Source: Streptomyces sp. YIM 121038
GTDB lineage: Bacteria; Actinomycetota; Actinomycetes; Streptomycetales; Streptomycetaceae
Assembly: GCF_006088715.1 (NCBI RefSeq)
Contig: NZ_CP030771.1
Coordinates: 7,500,001 to 7,564,000 of the forward strand
Length of the DNA stretch: 64,000 nucleotides
Reading direction: 5' to 3'
This document shows, in pieces, positions 1 to 8,724 of the stretch (positions within the stretch are counted from its first letter, which is position 1; the number at the start of each line of letters is the position of its first letter). A model generated the notes under the pieces. It did not search any database, had not been told where the DNA came from, and worked only from the letters and a program-made list of their open reading frames with translations. The position numbers were made by a program, and so were the translations under genes.

Positions 1-150
1 GGGCAGTTCGTCGGCGAGACGGCGAGCGACAAGACGGAGGAGCTCCTCGTGCGCGACCTGGACTTCGACCTGATCGACGAGGTCCGCGAGCAGTGGGCGT
101 TCTACCGGGACCGCCGCCCGGACGCGTACGAAGGGCTGGTCACGCCGTGA
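1..150 (+). CDS. Nitrilase-superfamily amidohydrolase, C-terminal fragment
   Basis: The window opens inside this gene; only the last 49 codons are present, ending in TGA. The visible tail (RDLDFDLIDEVREQWAFYRD followed by a short Pro/Asp stretch) is typical of the C terminus of carbon-nitrogen hydrolases of the N-carbamoyl-beta-alanine amidase or N-carbamoylputrescine amidase type. The catalytic Glu-Lys-Cys residues lie outside the window, so the assignment rests on the tail and on context. The next genes are an aminotransferase and a dihydropyrimidinase; a beta-ureidopropionase would act between them. Its stop overlaps the GTG start of the aminotransferase (GTGA), so the two are probably translationally coupled. 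Confidence 0.7.
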   Translation, partial: GQFVGETASDKTEELLVRDLDFDLIDEVREQWAFYRDRRPDAYEGLVTP

Positions 151-1427
151 AGGACCTGCACACCCGGCACAAGGCCGTCCTGCCCGACTGGCTCGCGCTC
201 TACTACGGCGAGCCGATCGAGCTCACCCACGGCGAGGGCCGCTACGTCTGGGACGCCCGGGGGCGGCGCTACCTGGACTTCTTCGGCGGCATCCTCACCA
301 CCATGACCGCGCACGCGCTGCCCGAGGTCACCAAGGCCGTCGCCGAGCAGGCGGGCCGCATCATCCACAGCTCGACGCTGTATCTGAACCGCCCGATGGT
401 GGAGCTCGCCGAGCGCGTCGCCGCGCTCTCCGGCATCCCGGACGCGCGCGTGTTCTTCACGACGTCCGGCACGGAGGCGAACGACGCGGCACTGCTGCTC
501 GCCACCGCCCACCGGGGCTCGAACCAGATCCTGGCGATGCGCAACAGCTACCACGGCCGCTCCTTCTCGGCCGTCGGCATCACCGGCAACCGCTCCTGGT
601 CGCCCACCAGCCTCTCCCCGCTCCAGACGCTCTACGTCCACGGGGGCGTGCGCACCCGCGGACCCTACGCGGCCCTGAGCGACGCCGAGTTCACCGAGGC
701 GTGCGTGGCGGACCTCAGGGACATGCTCGGCCAGACCCGTGGCGTCGCCGCGCTGATCGCCGAGCCGATCCAGGGCGTCGGCGGCTTCACCTCGCCGCCC
801 GACGGCCTGTACGCGGCCTTCCGCGAGGTGCTGGAGGAGCACGGCGCCCTGTGGATCGCCGACGAGGTGCAGACCGGCTGGGGCCGCACCGGCGACCACT
901 TCTGGGGCTGGCAGGCGCACGCCCAGTCGGGCCCGCCGGACCTGCTCACCTTCGCCAAGGGCATCGGCAACGGCATGTCGATCGGCGGCGTCGTCGGCCG
1001 CGCCGAGGTCATGAACTGCCTGGACGCCAACTCCATCTCCACCTTCGGCGGCTCCCCGGTGACGATGGCCGCGGGCCTGGCCAACCTCACGTACCTGCTC
1101 GAACACGACCTCCAAGGCAACGCGCGCCGGGTCGGCGGGCTGCTCATCGAGCGTCTGCGGGCGATCTGCGCGACGCTGCCCGGCGTCCGCGAGGTGCGCG
1201 GCCGCGGCCTGATGATCGGCGTCGAGCTGGTCAGGCCCGGTACCGACGAGGCCCACCCGGAAGCGGCCGCCGCCGTCCTCGAAGCGGCCCGCGAGGGCGG
1301 CCTCCTCATCGGCAAGGGCGGCGGCCACAGCACCAGCGTGCTGCGGATCGCGCCACCGCTGACCCTCACCGTCGCCGAGGCGGAAGAGGGCGCGGCGATC
1401 CTCGAACGGGCCCTCCGGGAGGTCTAG
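147..1427 (+). CDS. Class III PLP-dependent aminotransferase (beta-alanine/omega-amino acid type)
   Basis: 426 aa. I start at GTG 147, which overlaps the upstream stop; a longer frame exists to 93 but its extra residues are the upstream gene in another frame. Fold-type I features are clear: the phosphate-binding TSGTEAND segment near residues 107-114, the IADEVQTGWGRTG segment carrying the PLP Asp, and LTFAKGIGNG with the Schiff-base Lys near residue 271. Class III enzymes move amino groups from beta-alanine, GABA or similar compounds to pyruvate or 2-oxoglutarate. Placed between an amidase and a dihydropyrimidinase, removal of the beta-alanine or beta-aminoisobutyrate made by reductive pyrimidine breakdown is the likely role. 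Substrate choice cannot be read from sequence alone. Confidence 0.9.
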   Translation: MKDLHTRHKAVLPDWLALYYGEPIELTHGEGRYVWDARGRRYLDFFGGILTTMTAHALPEVTKAVAEQAGRIIHSSTLYLNRPMVELAERVAALSGIPDARVFFTTSGTEANDAALLLATAHRGSNQILAMRNSYHGRSFSAVGITGNRSWSPTSLSPLQTLYVHGGVRTRGPYAALSDAEFTEACVADLRDMLGQTRGVAALIAEPIQGVGGFTSPPDGLYAAFREVLEEHGALWIADEVQTGWGRTGDHFWGWQAHAQSGPPDLLTFAKGIGNGMSIGGVVGRAEVMNCLDANSISTFGGSPVTMAAGLANLTYLLEHDLQGNARRVGGLLIERLRAICATLPGVREVRGRGLMIGVELVRPGTDEAHPEAAAAVLEAAREGGLLIGKGGGHSTSVLRIAPPLTLTVAEAEEGAAILERALREV

Positions 1428-1496
1428 TCCGCGGGCGCGCCCGCGCCCGCCCGCCGCCGACGCCCGTCACCCCCGTACGAAAGGGAGCGCACCACC

Positions 1497-2900
1497 ATGA
1501 GCACCCGCACCCTGATCCGCGGCGGACTCGTCGTCACCGCCGCCGAGGAACTCCACGCCGACGTGCTCGTCGAGGACGGCCGGATCGCCGCGCTCGCCGC
1601 CCGCGGCACCGAGGCCGCGGCGGCCTGGACCGCGGACCGCGTCATCGACGCGAGCGAGAAGTACGTCATCCCGGGCGGCGTGGACGCCCACACGCACATG
1701 GAACTCCCCTTCGGCGGCACCTTCGCGTCGGACTCCTTCGAGACCGGCACCCGCGCCGCCGCCTGGGGCGGCACCACCACCATCGTGGACTTCGCCGTGC
1801 AGACCATGGGCCGGTCCCTGCGCTCGGGCCTGGACGCCTGGTACGCGAAGGCCGACGGCAAGTGCGCGATCGACTACGCCTTCCACATGATCCTCTCCGA
1901 CGTCAACGAGCGGACCCTGAAGGAGATGGACCTCCTCGTGGAGGAGGGCATCACGTCCTTCAAGCTGTTCATGGCCTACCCGGGGGTCTTCTACAGCGAC
2001 GACGGACAGATCCTGCGCGCCATGCAGCGCTCCGCGGCCAACGGCGGCCTGATCATGATGCACGCCGAGAACGGCATCGCCATCGACGTCCTCGTCGAGC
2101 AGGCACTCCAGCGCGGCGAGACCGACCCCCGCTACCACGGCGAGGTCAGGAAGGTCCTCCTGGAGGCCGAGGCGACGCACCGCGCGATCCAGCTCGCCCG
2201 GGTCGCGGGCGCCCCCCTGTACGTCGTGCACGTCTCCGCCGAGGAAGCCGTCGCCGAGCTCGTGACCGCTCGCGACAAGGGCCTGCCCGTCTTCGGCGAG
2301 ACCTGCCCGCAGTATCTGTTCCTGTCCACCGACAACCTCGCCGAGTCCGGCTTCGAAGGCGCCAAGTACGTGTGCTCGACGCCGCTGCGGCCGCGCGAGC
2401 ACCAGGCCGCGCTCTGGCGCGGCCTGCGCACCAACGACCTCCAGGTGGTGTCCACCGACCACTGCCCCTTCTGCTTCACCGGCCAGAAGGAGCTCGGCCG
2501 CGGCGACTTCTCGAAGATCCCGAACGGCCTGCCGGGCGTCGAGAACCGCATGGACCTGCTCCACCAGGCCGTCGTCGACGGGCACATCAGCCGCCGCCGC
2601 TGGATCGAGATCGCCTGCGCCACGCCCGCGCGCATGTTCGGCCTCTATCCGAAGAAGGGCACCATCGCGCCCGGCGCGGACGCCGACGTCGTCGTCTACG
2701 ACCCGGCCGCCACCCAGGTGCTCTCCGCCGAGACCCACCACATGAACGTCGACTACTCGGCGTACGAGGGGAAGCGGATCACCGGCCGCGTCGAGACGGT
2801 CCTCTCGCGCGGCGAACCGGTCATCGACCAGCGCACGTTCACCGGGCGCGCCGGGCACGGCGTCTACACGCCCCGCGCGACCTGTCAGTACCTGAACTAG
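1497..2900 (+). CDS. hydA: Dihydropyrimidinase / D-hydantoinase
   Basis: 467 aa cyclic amidohydrolase with an SD-like GAAAGGGAG ahead of ATG 1497. Amidohydrolase motifs are intact: DAHTHME near residues 63-69 with two metal His, FKLFMAYPG with the Lys (about 156) that is carbamylated to bridge the metals, MHAEN, VVHVSAEEA and STDHCPF. The family opens the ring of dihydrouracil, dihydrothymine or 5-substituted hydantoins to give N-carbamoyl-beta-amino acids. The upstream amidase would remove the carbamoyl group and the aminotransferase would take the amino acid on. Cytosolic; length is normal. Dihydropyrimidinase and hydantoinase activities cannot be told apart here. Confidence 0.93.
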   Translation: MSTRTLIRGGLVVTAAEELHADVLVEDGRIAALAARGTEAAAAWTADRVIDASEKYVIPGGVDAHTHMELPFGGTFASDSFETGTRAAAWGGTTTIVDFAVQTMGRSLRSGLDAWYAKADGKCAIDYAFHMILSDVNERTLKEMDLLVEEGITSFKLFMAYPGVFYSDDGQILRAMQRSAANGGLIMMHAENGIAIDVLVEQALQRGETDPRYHGEVRKVLLEAEATHRAIQLARVAGAPLYVVHVSAEEAVAELVTARDKGLPVFGETCPQYLFLSTDNLAESGFEGAKYVCSTPLRPREHQAALWRGLRTNDLQVVSTDHCPFCFTGQKELGRGDFSKIPNGLPGVENRMDLLHQAVVDGHISRRRWIEIACATPARMFGLYPKKGTIAPGADADVVVYDPAATQVLSAETHHMNVDYSAYEGKRITGRVETVLSRGEPVIDQRTFTGRAGHGVYTPRATCQYLN

Positions 2901-2909
2901 GAGGCACCC

Positions 2910-3908
2910 GTGGATTTCGGACTCGTCCTGCAGACCGACCCGCCCGCGTCCGAGGTCGTCGGCCTGATGCGGCGTGCCGAACAGAACGGCTTCGGCTACG
3001 GCTGGACCTTCGACTCGGCCGTCCTGTGGCAGGAACCCTTCGTGATCTACAGCCAGATCCTGGAGCACACCCAGGAGCTGATCGTCGGCCCCATGGTCAC
3101 CAACCCGGGCACCCGCACCCCTGAGGTCACCGCCTCCACCTTCGCGACGCTCAACGACATGTTCGGCAACCGCACCGTGTGCGGCATCGGCCGCGGTGAC
3201 TCCGCGATGCGCGTCGCGGGCCGCAGGCCCCACACGCTCGCCCGGCTCGGCGAGGCGATCGAGGTGATCCGCGACCTCGCCGAGGGCCGCGAGGCCGACG
3301 TCGGCGGGCAGGCCCTGCGCATCCCGTGGATCAAGAACGGCAGGCTTCCCGTGTGGATGGCCGCGTACGGCCCGAAGGCGCTCGCGCTCACCGGCGAGAA
3401 GGCCGACGGGTTCATCCTCCAGCTCGCCGACCCCTATCTGACGGAGTGGATGGTCAAGGCCGTACGGGACGCGGCCGCGGCCGCCGGACGCGACCCCTCG
3501 GCCGTCAAGATCTGCGTGGCCGCGCCCGCGTACGTCAGCGCCGACGTGGCGCACGCGCGCGAGCAGTGCCGCTGGTTCGGCGGCATGGTCGGCAACCACG
3601 TCGCCGACCTCGTCGCCAAGTACGGCGAGCACTCCGCGAAGGTCCCCGAGGCCCTCACCGCGTACATCAAGGAGCGCGAGGGCTACGACTACAGCCACCA
3701 CGGGCGGGCCGGGAACCCCGACACCACTTTCGTGCCCGACGAGATCGTCGACCGCTTCTGTCTGATCGGGCCCGCCGCCGCGCACATCGAGAAGCTGCGC
3801 GCCCTCAAGGACCTCGGCGTCGACCAGTTCGCCCTGTACGCCATGCACGACGCCCGCGAGGAGGTCATCGACGCCTACGGCGCCGAGGTCATCCCGGCCC
3901 TGAACTGA
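2910..3908 (+). CDS. LLM-class flavin/F420-dependent oxidoreductase (TIGR03842-like)
   Basis: 332 aa. GTG start at 2910, nine bases after the hydA stop; the SD GGAGG overlaps that stop (TAGGAGG), so it is in the same operon. The sequence has the bacterial luciferase-like TIM-barrel pattern (MDFGLVLQTDPPASEVVGLM, GPMVTNPGTRTPEVTAS, CGIGRGDSAMRVAGRRP, VWMAAYGPKALALTGEKADG). These enzymes use F420 or FMN. The subgroup that sits beside hydantoinase genes is commonly annotated TIGR03842. It could provide the redox step of the pyrimidine or hydantoin pathway, since no PreA/PreT-type dihydropyrimidine dehydrogenase is visible here; that is inference from position. Confidence 0.85.
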   Translation: MDFGLVLQTDPPASEVVGLMRRAEQNGFGYGWTFDSAVLWQEPFVIYSQILEHTQELIVGPMVTNPGTRTPEVTASTFATLNDMFGNRTVCGIGRGDSAMRVAGRRPHTLARLGEAIEVIRDLAEGREADVGGQALRIPWIKNGRLPVWMAAYGPKALALTGEKADGFILQLADPYLTEWMVKAVRDAAAAAGRDPSAVKICVAAPAYVSADVAHAREQCRWFGGMVGNHVADLVAKYGEHSAKVPEALTAYIKEREGYDYSHHGRAGNPDTTFVPDEIVDRFCLIGPAAAHIEKLRALKDLGVDQFALYAMHDAREEVIDAYGAEVIPALN

Positions 3909-3960
3909 TCCCGCCACGAGCCGCCGTGGGCGCGGCGCCGGGCGTGGCATCATCCCCGGC

Positions 3961-4677
3961 ATGAGCCGCATATCCCCGGGGCGCGCCGCCGCGCTCGGTG
4001 CCGTCGCCGTCGCCCTGCTCGTCTCCGGCTGCGGCCGCCAGGACGGGAGCGGCGGGAGCGGCGGGCACGGGCGGGGCGGTGGCCCCGGGGCAGGCGTGCC
4101 CTCGCAACCGGTTACCGCCGACTCGCTCGACCCCGATGCCCCGCGCTACGGGGCGGAACCGGCGGAGCGGCCCGCGCAGCCCTCGCGCGACTGCACCGGC
4201 AGGACCGGCACCCTGCTCGAACCGGGCCCCGTCGACAGCGCGATGGGCCTGCGGGCCATGACGGTGTGGCTCACCCACTGCGGCACCGGCACCTACCGCC
4301 TCGACGGCTACCCGACGCTCCAGGTCCTCGCCGAGGACGGCACCGCCTTCGACGTCCACAGCCTGCGGGGCGCGCAGGCCGTCACCACCGGCGTGGAGGA
4401 CCCCGGGCCGCACCCCGTGACGCTGCGGCACGGCGAGTCGGCGACCGCGGGGGTGGTGTGGCGCAACACCTACGCCAACACCACCAAGGCCCCTGTCGAG
4501 GGAGCCCGCCTCCAGGTGCTGCCGGCCCCCGGAAGGCCCGCGCGGACCATCGCCCCGGACGGCGGGATCGACCTCGGCAGCACGGGCCGCATCGGCACCA
4601 CGGCCTGGCGGAAGGCGGCGGCCGAGTCCGGCGCGGGGCGGCCTACGGGACCCGCGCCGTCCACTCCGGCGAGCTGA
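3961..4677 (+). CDS. Secreted lipoprotein with DUF4232 domain
   Basis: 238 aa. The N terminus has basic residues, a hydrophobic stretch and the lipobox LVSGC with Cys about residue 23, so export and lipid anchoring on the outer face of the membrane are expected. A Gly/Ser-rich linker follows, then the DUF4232 region from about residue 75: a Cys near TRDC/DC(T)G, MTVWLTHCGTGTYRLDGYP, and a C-terminal part with VWRNTYANT. DUF4232 is common in actinomycete lipoproteins and has no known biochemical role. There is no SD; a CATCAT hexamer seven bases before ATG 3961 suggests a leaderless mRNA. The 3' end overlaps the convergent lipoate ligase gene by 35 bp. Confidence 0.85.
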   Translation: MSRISPGRAAALGAVAVALLVSGCGRQDGSGGSGGHGRGGGPGAGVPSQPVTADSLDPDAPRYGAEPAERPAQPSRDCTGRTGTLLEPGPVDSAMGLRAMTVWLTHCGTGTYRLDGYPTLQVLAEDGTAFDVHSLRGAQAVTTGVEDPGPHPVTLRHGESATAGVVWRNTYANTTKAPVEGARLQVLPAPGRPARTIAPDGGIDLGSTGRIGTTAWRKAAAESGAGRPTGPAPSTPAS

Positions 4678-5707
4678 ACTTCGTCCGCGCGAGCTCCTGC
4701 GCGCGGGCCAGCTCGCCCCCGGTGACCTTGCCCGCCGTCAGGCCGTACCGCCCGCGGAAGGAGTCGACCATCCGCTCGATGACGGCCTCGCGGGGCAGGC
4801 CGGTCTGGCGACGCAGCGGGTCCACGCGCTTCTTGGCGCTCTTCGTGCCCTTGTCGGAGAGCTTCTCGCGGCCGATGCGCAGGACGTCGAGCATCTTGTC
4901 GGCGTCGATGTCGTAGGCCATGGTCACGTGGTGAAGGACCGCGCCCGGGCCGCCCTCGGGGCCGACCATCCGCTTCTGCGCGGCGCCCGCGATCTTCCCG
5001 GCGTCCGTGGCGATGTCGTTCAGCGGCTGGTACCAGGCCTTGACGCCCATGTCGCCGAGCGCGCCGAGCACCCAGTCGTCGAGGTAGGCGTAGCTGTCCT
5101 GGAACGACAGGCCCTGCACGAGGGCGTCGGGAACGGACAGCGAGTAGGTGATGGTGTTGCCCGGCTCCACGAACATCGCGCCGCCGCCGGAGATCCGCCG
5201 CACCACGTCGATGCCGTGCCGGGCCGCGCCCTCGGGGTCCACCTCGTTGCGCAGCGACTGGAAGCTGCCGATGATCACCGAGGGCGCGCCCCACTCCCAC
5301 ACCCGCAGCGTCGGCGGCCGGCGCCCGGCGGCGACCTCCTCCGTGATGACCTGGTCGAGCGCCATGTGCAGCGCGGGCTGCTGCGGCCCCTCGTGGACGA
5401 GCTGCCAGTCGTAGTCCGTCCAGTCCGTGGCATGCGCGAGCGCCCGCCGCACGGCGATCGCCACGCCCTCCGCCGTCAGCCCGTACATGACGGTCCCCGC
5501 GGGCAACGCCGCCTCCACCCGCGCGGCGAGCCCGACGGCGTCCGTATCGGCGGGAGCCCCCTCCAACGCGGCGTCGATGGCGAGGATCGCCTCATCGGGC
5601 TCAAGAAAGAAGTCCCCGGCCACACGCACGTTCCGCAGCCGGCCGTCCTCGACGTCCAGGTCCACCACGACGAGCTTGCCGCCAGGGACCTTGTACTCGC
5701 CGTGCAC
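4643..5707 (-). CDS. lplA: Lipoate-protein ligase A family protein with N-terminal accessory domain
   Basis: 354 aa. GTG start at 5707 with AGGAGG six bases upstream. Residues 1 to about 85 (HGEYKVPGGKLVVVDLDVED, VRVAGDFFLEPDEAI) look like the lipoate-ligase accessory domain that is C-terminal in E. coli LplA. The catalytic BPL/LplA domain follows, with ALDQVI, RVWEWGAPSVIIGSFQS, VVRRISGGGAMFVEPGN and the downstream HHVTMAYDIDADKMLDVL segment. It would activate lipoate with ATP and transfer it to the lysine of E2 or GcvH domains, or scavenge a related acid. The reversed domain order is notable. It is monocistronic; its last 35 bases overlap the end of the DUF4232 gene on the other strand. Confidence 0.85.
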   Translation of the reverse strand: MHGEYKVPGGKLVVVDLDVEDGRLRNVRVAGDFFLEPDEAILAIDAALEGAPADTDAVGLAARVEAALPAGTVMYGLTAEGVAIAVRRALAHATDWTDYDWQLVHEGPQQPALHMALDQVITEEVAAGRRPPTLRVWEWGAPSVIIGSFQSLRNEVDPEGAARHGIDVVRRISGGGAMFVEPGNTITYSLSVPDALVQGLSFQDSYAYLDDWVLGALGDMGVKAWYQPLNDIATDAGKIAGAAQKRMVGPEGGPGAVLHHVTMAYDIDADKMLDVLRIGREKLSDKGTKSAKKRVDPLRRQTGLPREAVIERMVDSFRGRYGLTAGKVTGGELARAQELARTKFSSPEWTARVP

Positions 5708-5801
5708 CGCGATCCTCCTGTTGTCCGCTGCCTTCCGGGCCCCGCCCGGAAAGTCCCCCTACGCTAACTCAGCACCCCTGTGGCGAGAGGCGGGGCGGCG
5801 T

Positions 5802-5807
5802 TAGCCT
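5802..5807 (+). promoter_or_regulatory. Candidate -10 box (TAGCCT) of a leaderless promoter
   Basis: TAGCCT lies exactly seven bases before ATG 5815 of the gamma-glutamyltransferase-like gene, and no Shine-Dalgarno sequence is present. This spacing puts the transcription start at or next to the start codon. The TAnnnT-N6/7-ATG layout recurs at several genes in this window. Confidence 0.45.
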
Positions 5808-5814
5808 GCCGGGC

Positions 5815-7638
5815 ATGTTTACGTCGCGGCCTACTCTTCAGGGCACTTTCGGCATGGTGTCCTCCACGCACTGGCTCGCCTCGCAGTCCGCGATGGCTGT
5901 TCTCGAGGACGGGGGGAACGCGTATGACGCGGCTGTCGCCGCGGGGTTCGTGCTGCATGTCGTCGAGCCGCATCTGAACGGGCCGGCGGGGGAGGTGCCG
6001 ATCATCCTGGCGCCCGCGGGCGGGCCCGTGCGGGTGCTGTGCGGGCAGGGCGTCGCGCCCGCGGGGGCGACCGTCGCGCACTACCGGGACGAGCTGGGCC
6101 TGGACCTGGTGCCCGGCACCGGGCCGCTGGCCGCGGCCGTACCCGGTGCGTTCGACGCGTGGATGCTGCTCCTGCGCGACCACGGCACGAAGCGCCTCGG
6201 AGAGGTCCTGGCGTACGCCATCGGGTACGCGGAGGACGGGCACCCGCCCGTGGAGGGCGTCGGCCGGACCGTCGAGGCGGTGCGGCGGCTGTTCGAGACG
6301 GAGTGGCCCTCCTCGGCGGAGGTGTACCTGCCGGGCGGCACCGCGCCCACCCCGGGCGAGCTGTTCCGCAACCCCCGCCTCGCCGTCACCTGGCGGCGCC
6401 TGGTCGCCGAGGCCGAGGCGGCGGGCGGCACCGACCGCGTCGCGCAGATCGAGGCCGCCCGCGAGGTGTGGCGCTCCGGCTTCGTCGCCGAGGCCCTGGT
6501 GCGCCAGGCCGCGCGCCCCACCCTGGACACCAGCGGCGCGCGGCACACGGGCACCCTCACGGCCGCCGACCTGGCCGGGTGGTCGGCGACGTACGAGGAG
6601 CCCGTGACGTACGACTGGCGGGGCTGGACGCTGTGCAAGGCCGGCCCGTGGAGCCAGGGCCCGGCCTTCCTCCAGCAGCTCGCCCTGCTGCCCGACGAAC
6701 TGCCCGCGTACGGCTCCGCCGACTACGTGCACCTGCTCGTCGAGGGCTGCAAGCTCGCCATGGCGGACCGCGAGGCCTGGTACGGCGACGCCGCCGACGT
6801 CCCCCTGGACGCGCTGCTCTCCGCCGCCTACAACGCCGAGCGCCGGGCCCTGATCGGGGCCGAGGCCTCCCACGAGCTGCGGCCCGGGACGCCGGGCGGA
6901 CGGGAGGCGAAACTGGCCTCCCGCGCGCGGGCGGCCGCCTCCGGCGCGTCCCCGTACGACCCGCAGGGCATCCTGGCGGGCACCGGCGCCGCCGCGGGCG
7001 CCGGGGAGCCCACCGTCGCCCAAGACGGCGCGACGCGGGGCGACACCTGCCACCTGGACGTCGTCGACCGCTGGGGCAACATGGTCGCGGCCACGCCGTC
7101 CGGCGGCTGGCTCCAGGCCAACCCCGTCGTGCCCGAACTCGGCTTCCCGCTCGGCACCCGGCTCCAGATGGTCTGGCTGGAGGAGGGTCTGCCCAACTCG
7201 CTCACCCCGGGCCGCCGCCCCCGCACCACCCTGACACCCTCCCTCGCGCTCAGGGACGGCGTACCGGCCCTGGCCTTCGGCACGCCCGGCGGCGACCAGC
7301 AGGACCAGTGGCAGCTGCACTTCTTCCTGGCCGTCGCCCTGCGCGCGACCGTGCGCGGCGGCCTCGACCTCCAGGGCGCCATCGACGCCCCGAACTGGCA
7401 CAACGACTCTTTCCCCGGCTCCTTCTACCCGCGCGGGATGCGCCCCGGCAGCGTCACCGTCGAGTCCCGCACGGACCCGGCCGTCGTCGAGGAGCTGCGC
7501 CTTCGGGGGCACGACGTGACCGTGGGGGAGCCGTGGTCGGAGGGGCGGCTGTGCGCGGTGGCGCGGGACCCGCGCACCGGGGTGCTCTCGGCGGCCGCGA
7601 ATCCCCGGGGGATGCAGGGGTACGCCGTGGGGCGGTGA
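5815..7638 (+). CDS. Gamma-glutamyltransferase-family N-terminal-nucleophile hydrolase
   Basis: 607 aa. It has the GGT/acylase signature: an N-terminal FGMVSSTHWLASQSAMAVLE then DGGNAYDAAVAAGFVL, and an autoprocessing site with GDTCHLDVVDRWGNMVAATP, where Thr about 411 would become the new N terminus of the small subunit. The P-G-(R/K)RPRTTLTPSLAL and FGTPGGDQQDQW segments match the substrate-binding loops of the family. No signal peptide is seen, so it is probably cytosolic, unlike classic periplasmic GGTs. The family cleaves gamma-glutamyl amides or cephalosporin-type amides; the true substrate is unknown. It stands alone, with a leaderless-type promoter. Confidence 0.88.
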   Translation: MFTSRPTLQGTFGMVSSTHWLASQSAMAVLEDGGNAYDAAVAAGFVLHVVEPHLNGPAGEVPIILAPAGGPVRVLCGQGVAPAGATVAHYRDELGLDLVPGTGPLAAAVPGAFDAWMLLLRDHGTKRLGEVLAYAIGYAEDGHPPVEGVGRTVEAVRRLFETEWPSSAEVYLPGGTAPTPGELFRNPRLAVTWRRLVAEAEAAGGTDRVAQIEAAREVWRSGFVAEALVRQAARPTLDTSGARHTGTLTAADLAGWSATYEEPVTYDWRGWTLCKAGPWSQGPAFLQQLALLPDELPAYGSADYVHLLVEGCKLAMADREAWYGDAADVPLDALLSAAYNAERRALIGAEASHELRPGTPGGREAKLASRARAAASGASPYDPQGILAGTGAAAGAGEPTVAQDGATRGDTCHLDVVDRWGNMVAATPSGGWLQANPVVPELGFPLGTRLQMVWLEEGLPNSLTPGRRPRTTLTPSLALRDGVPALAFGTPGGDQQDQWQLHFFLAVALRATVRGGLDLQGAIDAPNWHNDSFPGSFYPRGMRPGSVTVESRTDPAVVEELRLRGHDVTVGEPWSEGRLCAVARDPRTGVLSAAANPRGMQGYAVGR

Positions 7639-7640
7639 GG

Positions 7641-7691
7641 CCGGACCCCGGGGCCGCCGCCGGTCCGCCGACGGCCGGGCGGTGGCCCGGC
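7641..7691 (+). terminator. Two GC hairpins after the GGT-like gene
   Basis: A 6-bp stem (7642-7647 with 7662-7667) and a second perfect 7-bp stem (7674-7680 with 7685-7691, loop GGTG) follow the stop at 7638. There is no U-tract, which is usual for Streptomyces terminators. Function is inferred. Confidence 0.4.
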
Positions 7692-7771
7692 GCCGGGCGA
7701 TTTCATCCTGATTCCACCCTTTGTTCACCCCCTCCGCACGGGATGTCAGTGGCGCGTGCTCTCATGGAGGC

Positions 7772-8626
7772 ATGATCGAAACGCAGGAAATCAAGGAAAG
7801 CATCGACGACTTTCTCGCACGTCAGGCCGCCGACGTGGAGCGCGTGATCCGCGCCGCCGCCGCCGCGGAGATCACTCCGCGGTTCCGGCAGCTCGCCGAG
7901 GACGAGGTGGTCCAGAAGAGCGGCCCGCACGACCTGGTGACCGTCGCCGACCGCCTGGCGGAGGAGTTCCTCACCCGCGAGCTCACGGCGCTCCTGCCCG
8001 GCTCGGTCGTCGTCGGCGAGGAGGCGGTGCACGCCGACCCGTCGACGTACGAGGCGATAGCCGAGGGCGCCCCGGTGTGGATCGTCGATCCCGTCGACGG
8101 GACACGCCAGTTCGTCCGCGGCGACGCCGGCTTCTGCACCCTGGTCGCCCTCGCCCTGGACGGCGTGGTCCTGGCCTCCTGGACGTACGCCCCGGCGCTC
8201 GACCAGTGCGCGGTGGCCGTCCGCGGCAGGGGCGCGACGCTGAACGGCACGCCGCTGCGCGCCGGGACCCCCGAGCCCGGCCGCCCCCTCACCGTCGCCA
8301 CCTCCCACCCGGACTTCACGACGGACGACCAGAAGCACGCCCTGCTCGGCGTGTTCACCGACGGCTTCGCGGCCCGCCCGTGCGGCTCCGCGGGCCTGGA
8401 GTACCTGGCGGTGGCGCGCGGCGAGCTCGACGCCGTCGCGTTCACCTGGGAGCTGGCCTGGGACCACGCGGCGGGCCTGCTCCTGGTCGAGGAGGCGGGC
8501 GGCGCCCACCTCACCCGCGAGGGCGTGCCCTTCGCCATCACCGGGGGCAACGCGCTGCCGTTCACGGCCGCCCGGGACGCGGCCACGGCCCGCCGGGTCG
8601 CGGACGCGCTGGTGGCCGGGGCCTGA
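7772..8626 (+). CDS. Inositol-monophosphatase-family phosphatase (possibly histidinol-phosphatase)
   Basis: 284 aa from ATG 7772, preceded by GGAGG with one base to the ATG; an in-frame ATG at 7721 lacks support. The Mg-dependent phosphatase motifs are in order: GEEAVH, WIVDPVDGTRQFVRG (residues about 108-121) and WDHAAGLLLVEEAGG near the C terminus. The family dephosphorylates inositol phosphates, histidinol phosphate, fructose-1,6-bisphosphate or PAP. Several actinobacterial relatives work as HisN, but nothing nearby belongs to histidine synthesis, so I do not assign a symbol. Cytosolic, probably single-gene. Confidence 0.88.
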   Translation: MIETQEIKESIDDFLARQAADVERVIRAAAAAEITPRFRQLAEDEVVQKSGPHDLVTVADRLAEEFLTRELTALLPGSVVVGEEAVHADPSTYEAIAEGAPVWIVDPVDGTRQFVRGDAGFCTLVALALDGVVLASWTYAPALDQCAVAVRGRGATLNGTPLRAGTPEPGRPLTVATSHPDFTTDDQKHALLGVFTDGFAARPCGSAGLEYLAVARGELDAVAFTWELAWDHAAGLLLVEEAGGAHLTREGVPFAITGGNALPFTAARDAATARRVADALVAGA

Positions 8627-8724
8627 CCGCCGCGCCCTGCCGCCGGGGCCCGCGGCCGGGGTCCCGCCGGTCCTGCGGCATATCCTGTGCGGCACTGGCC
8701 ACCGGCTGACGAAGGAGTCCGAAG

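Noticed and set aside
1467..3971. Minus-strand open frame of about 834 codons
   Set aside because: Opposite hydA and the LLM gene, both of which have clear motifs; it is a codon-bias shadow.
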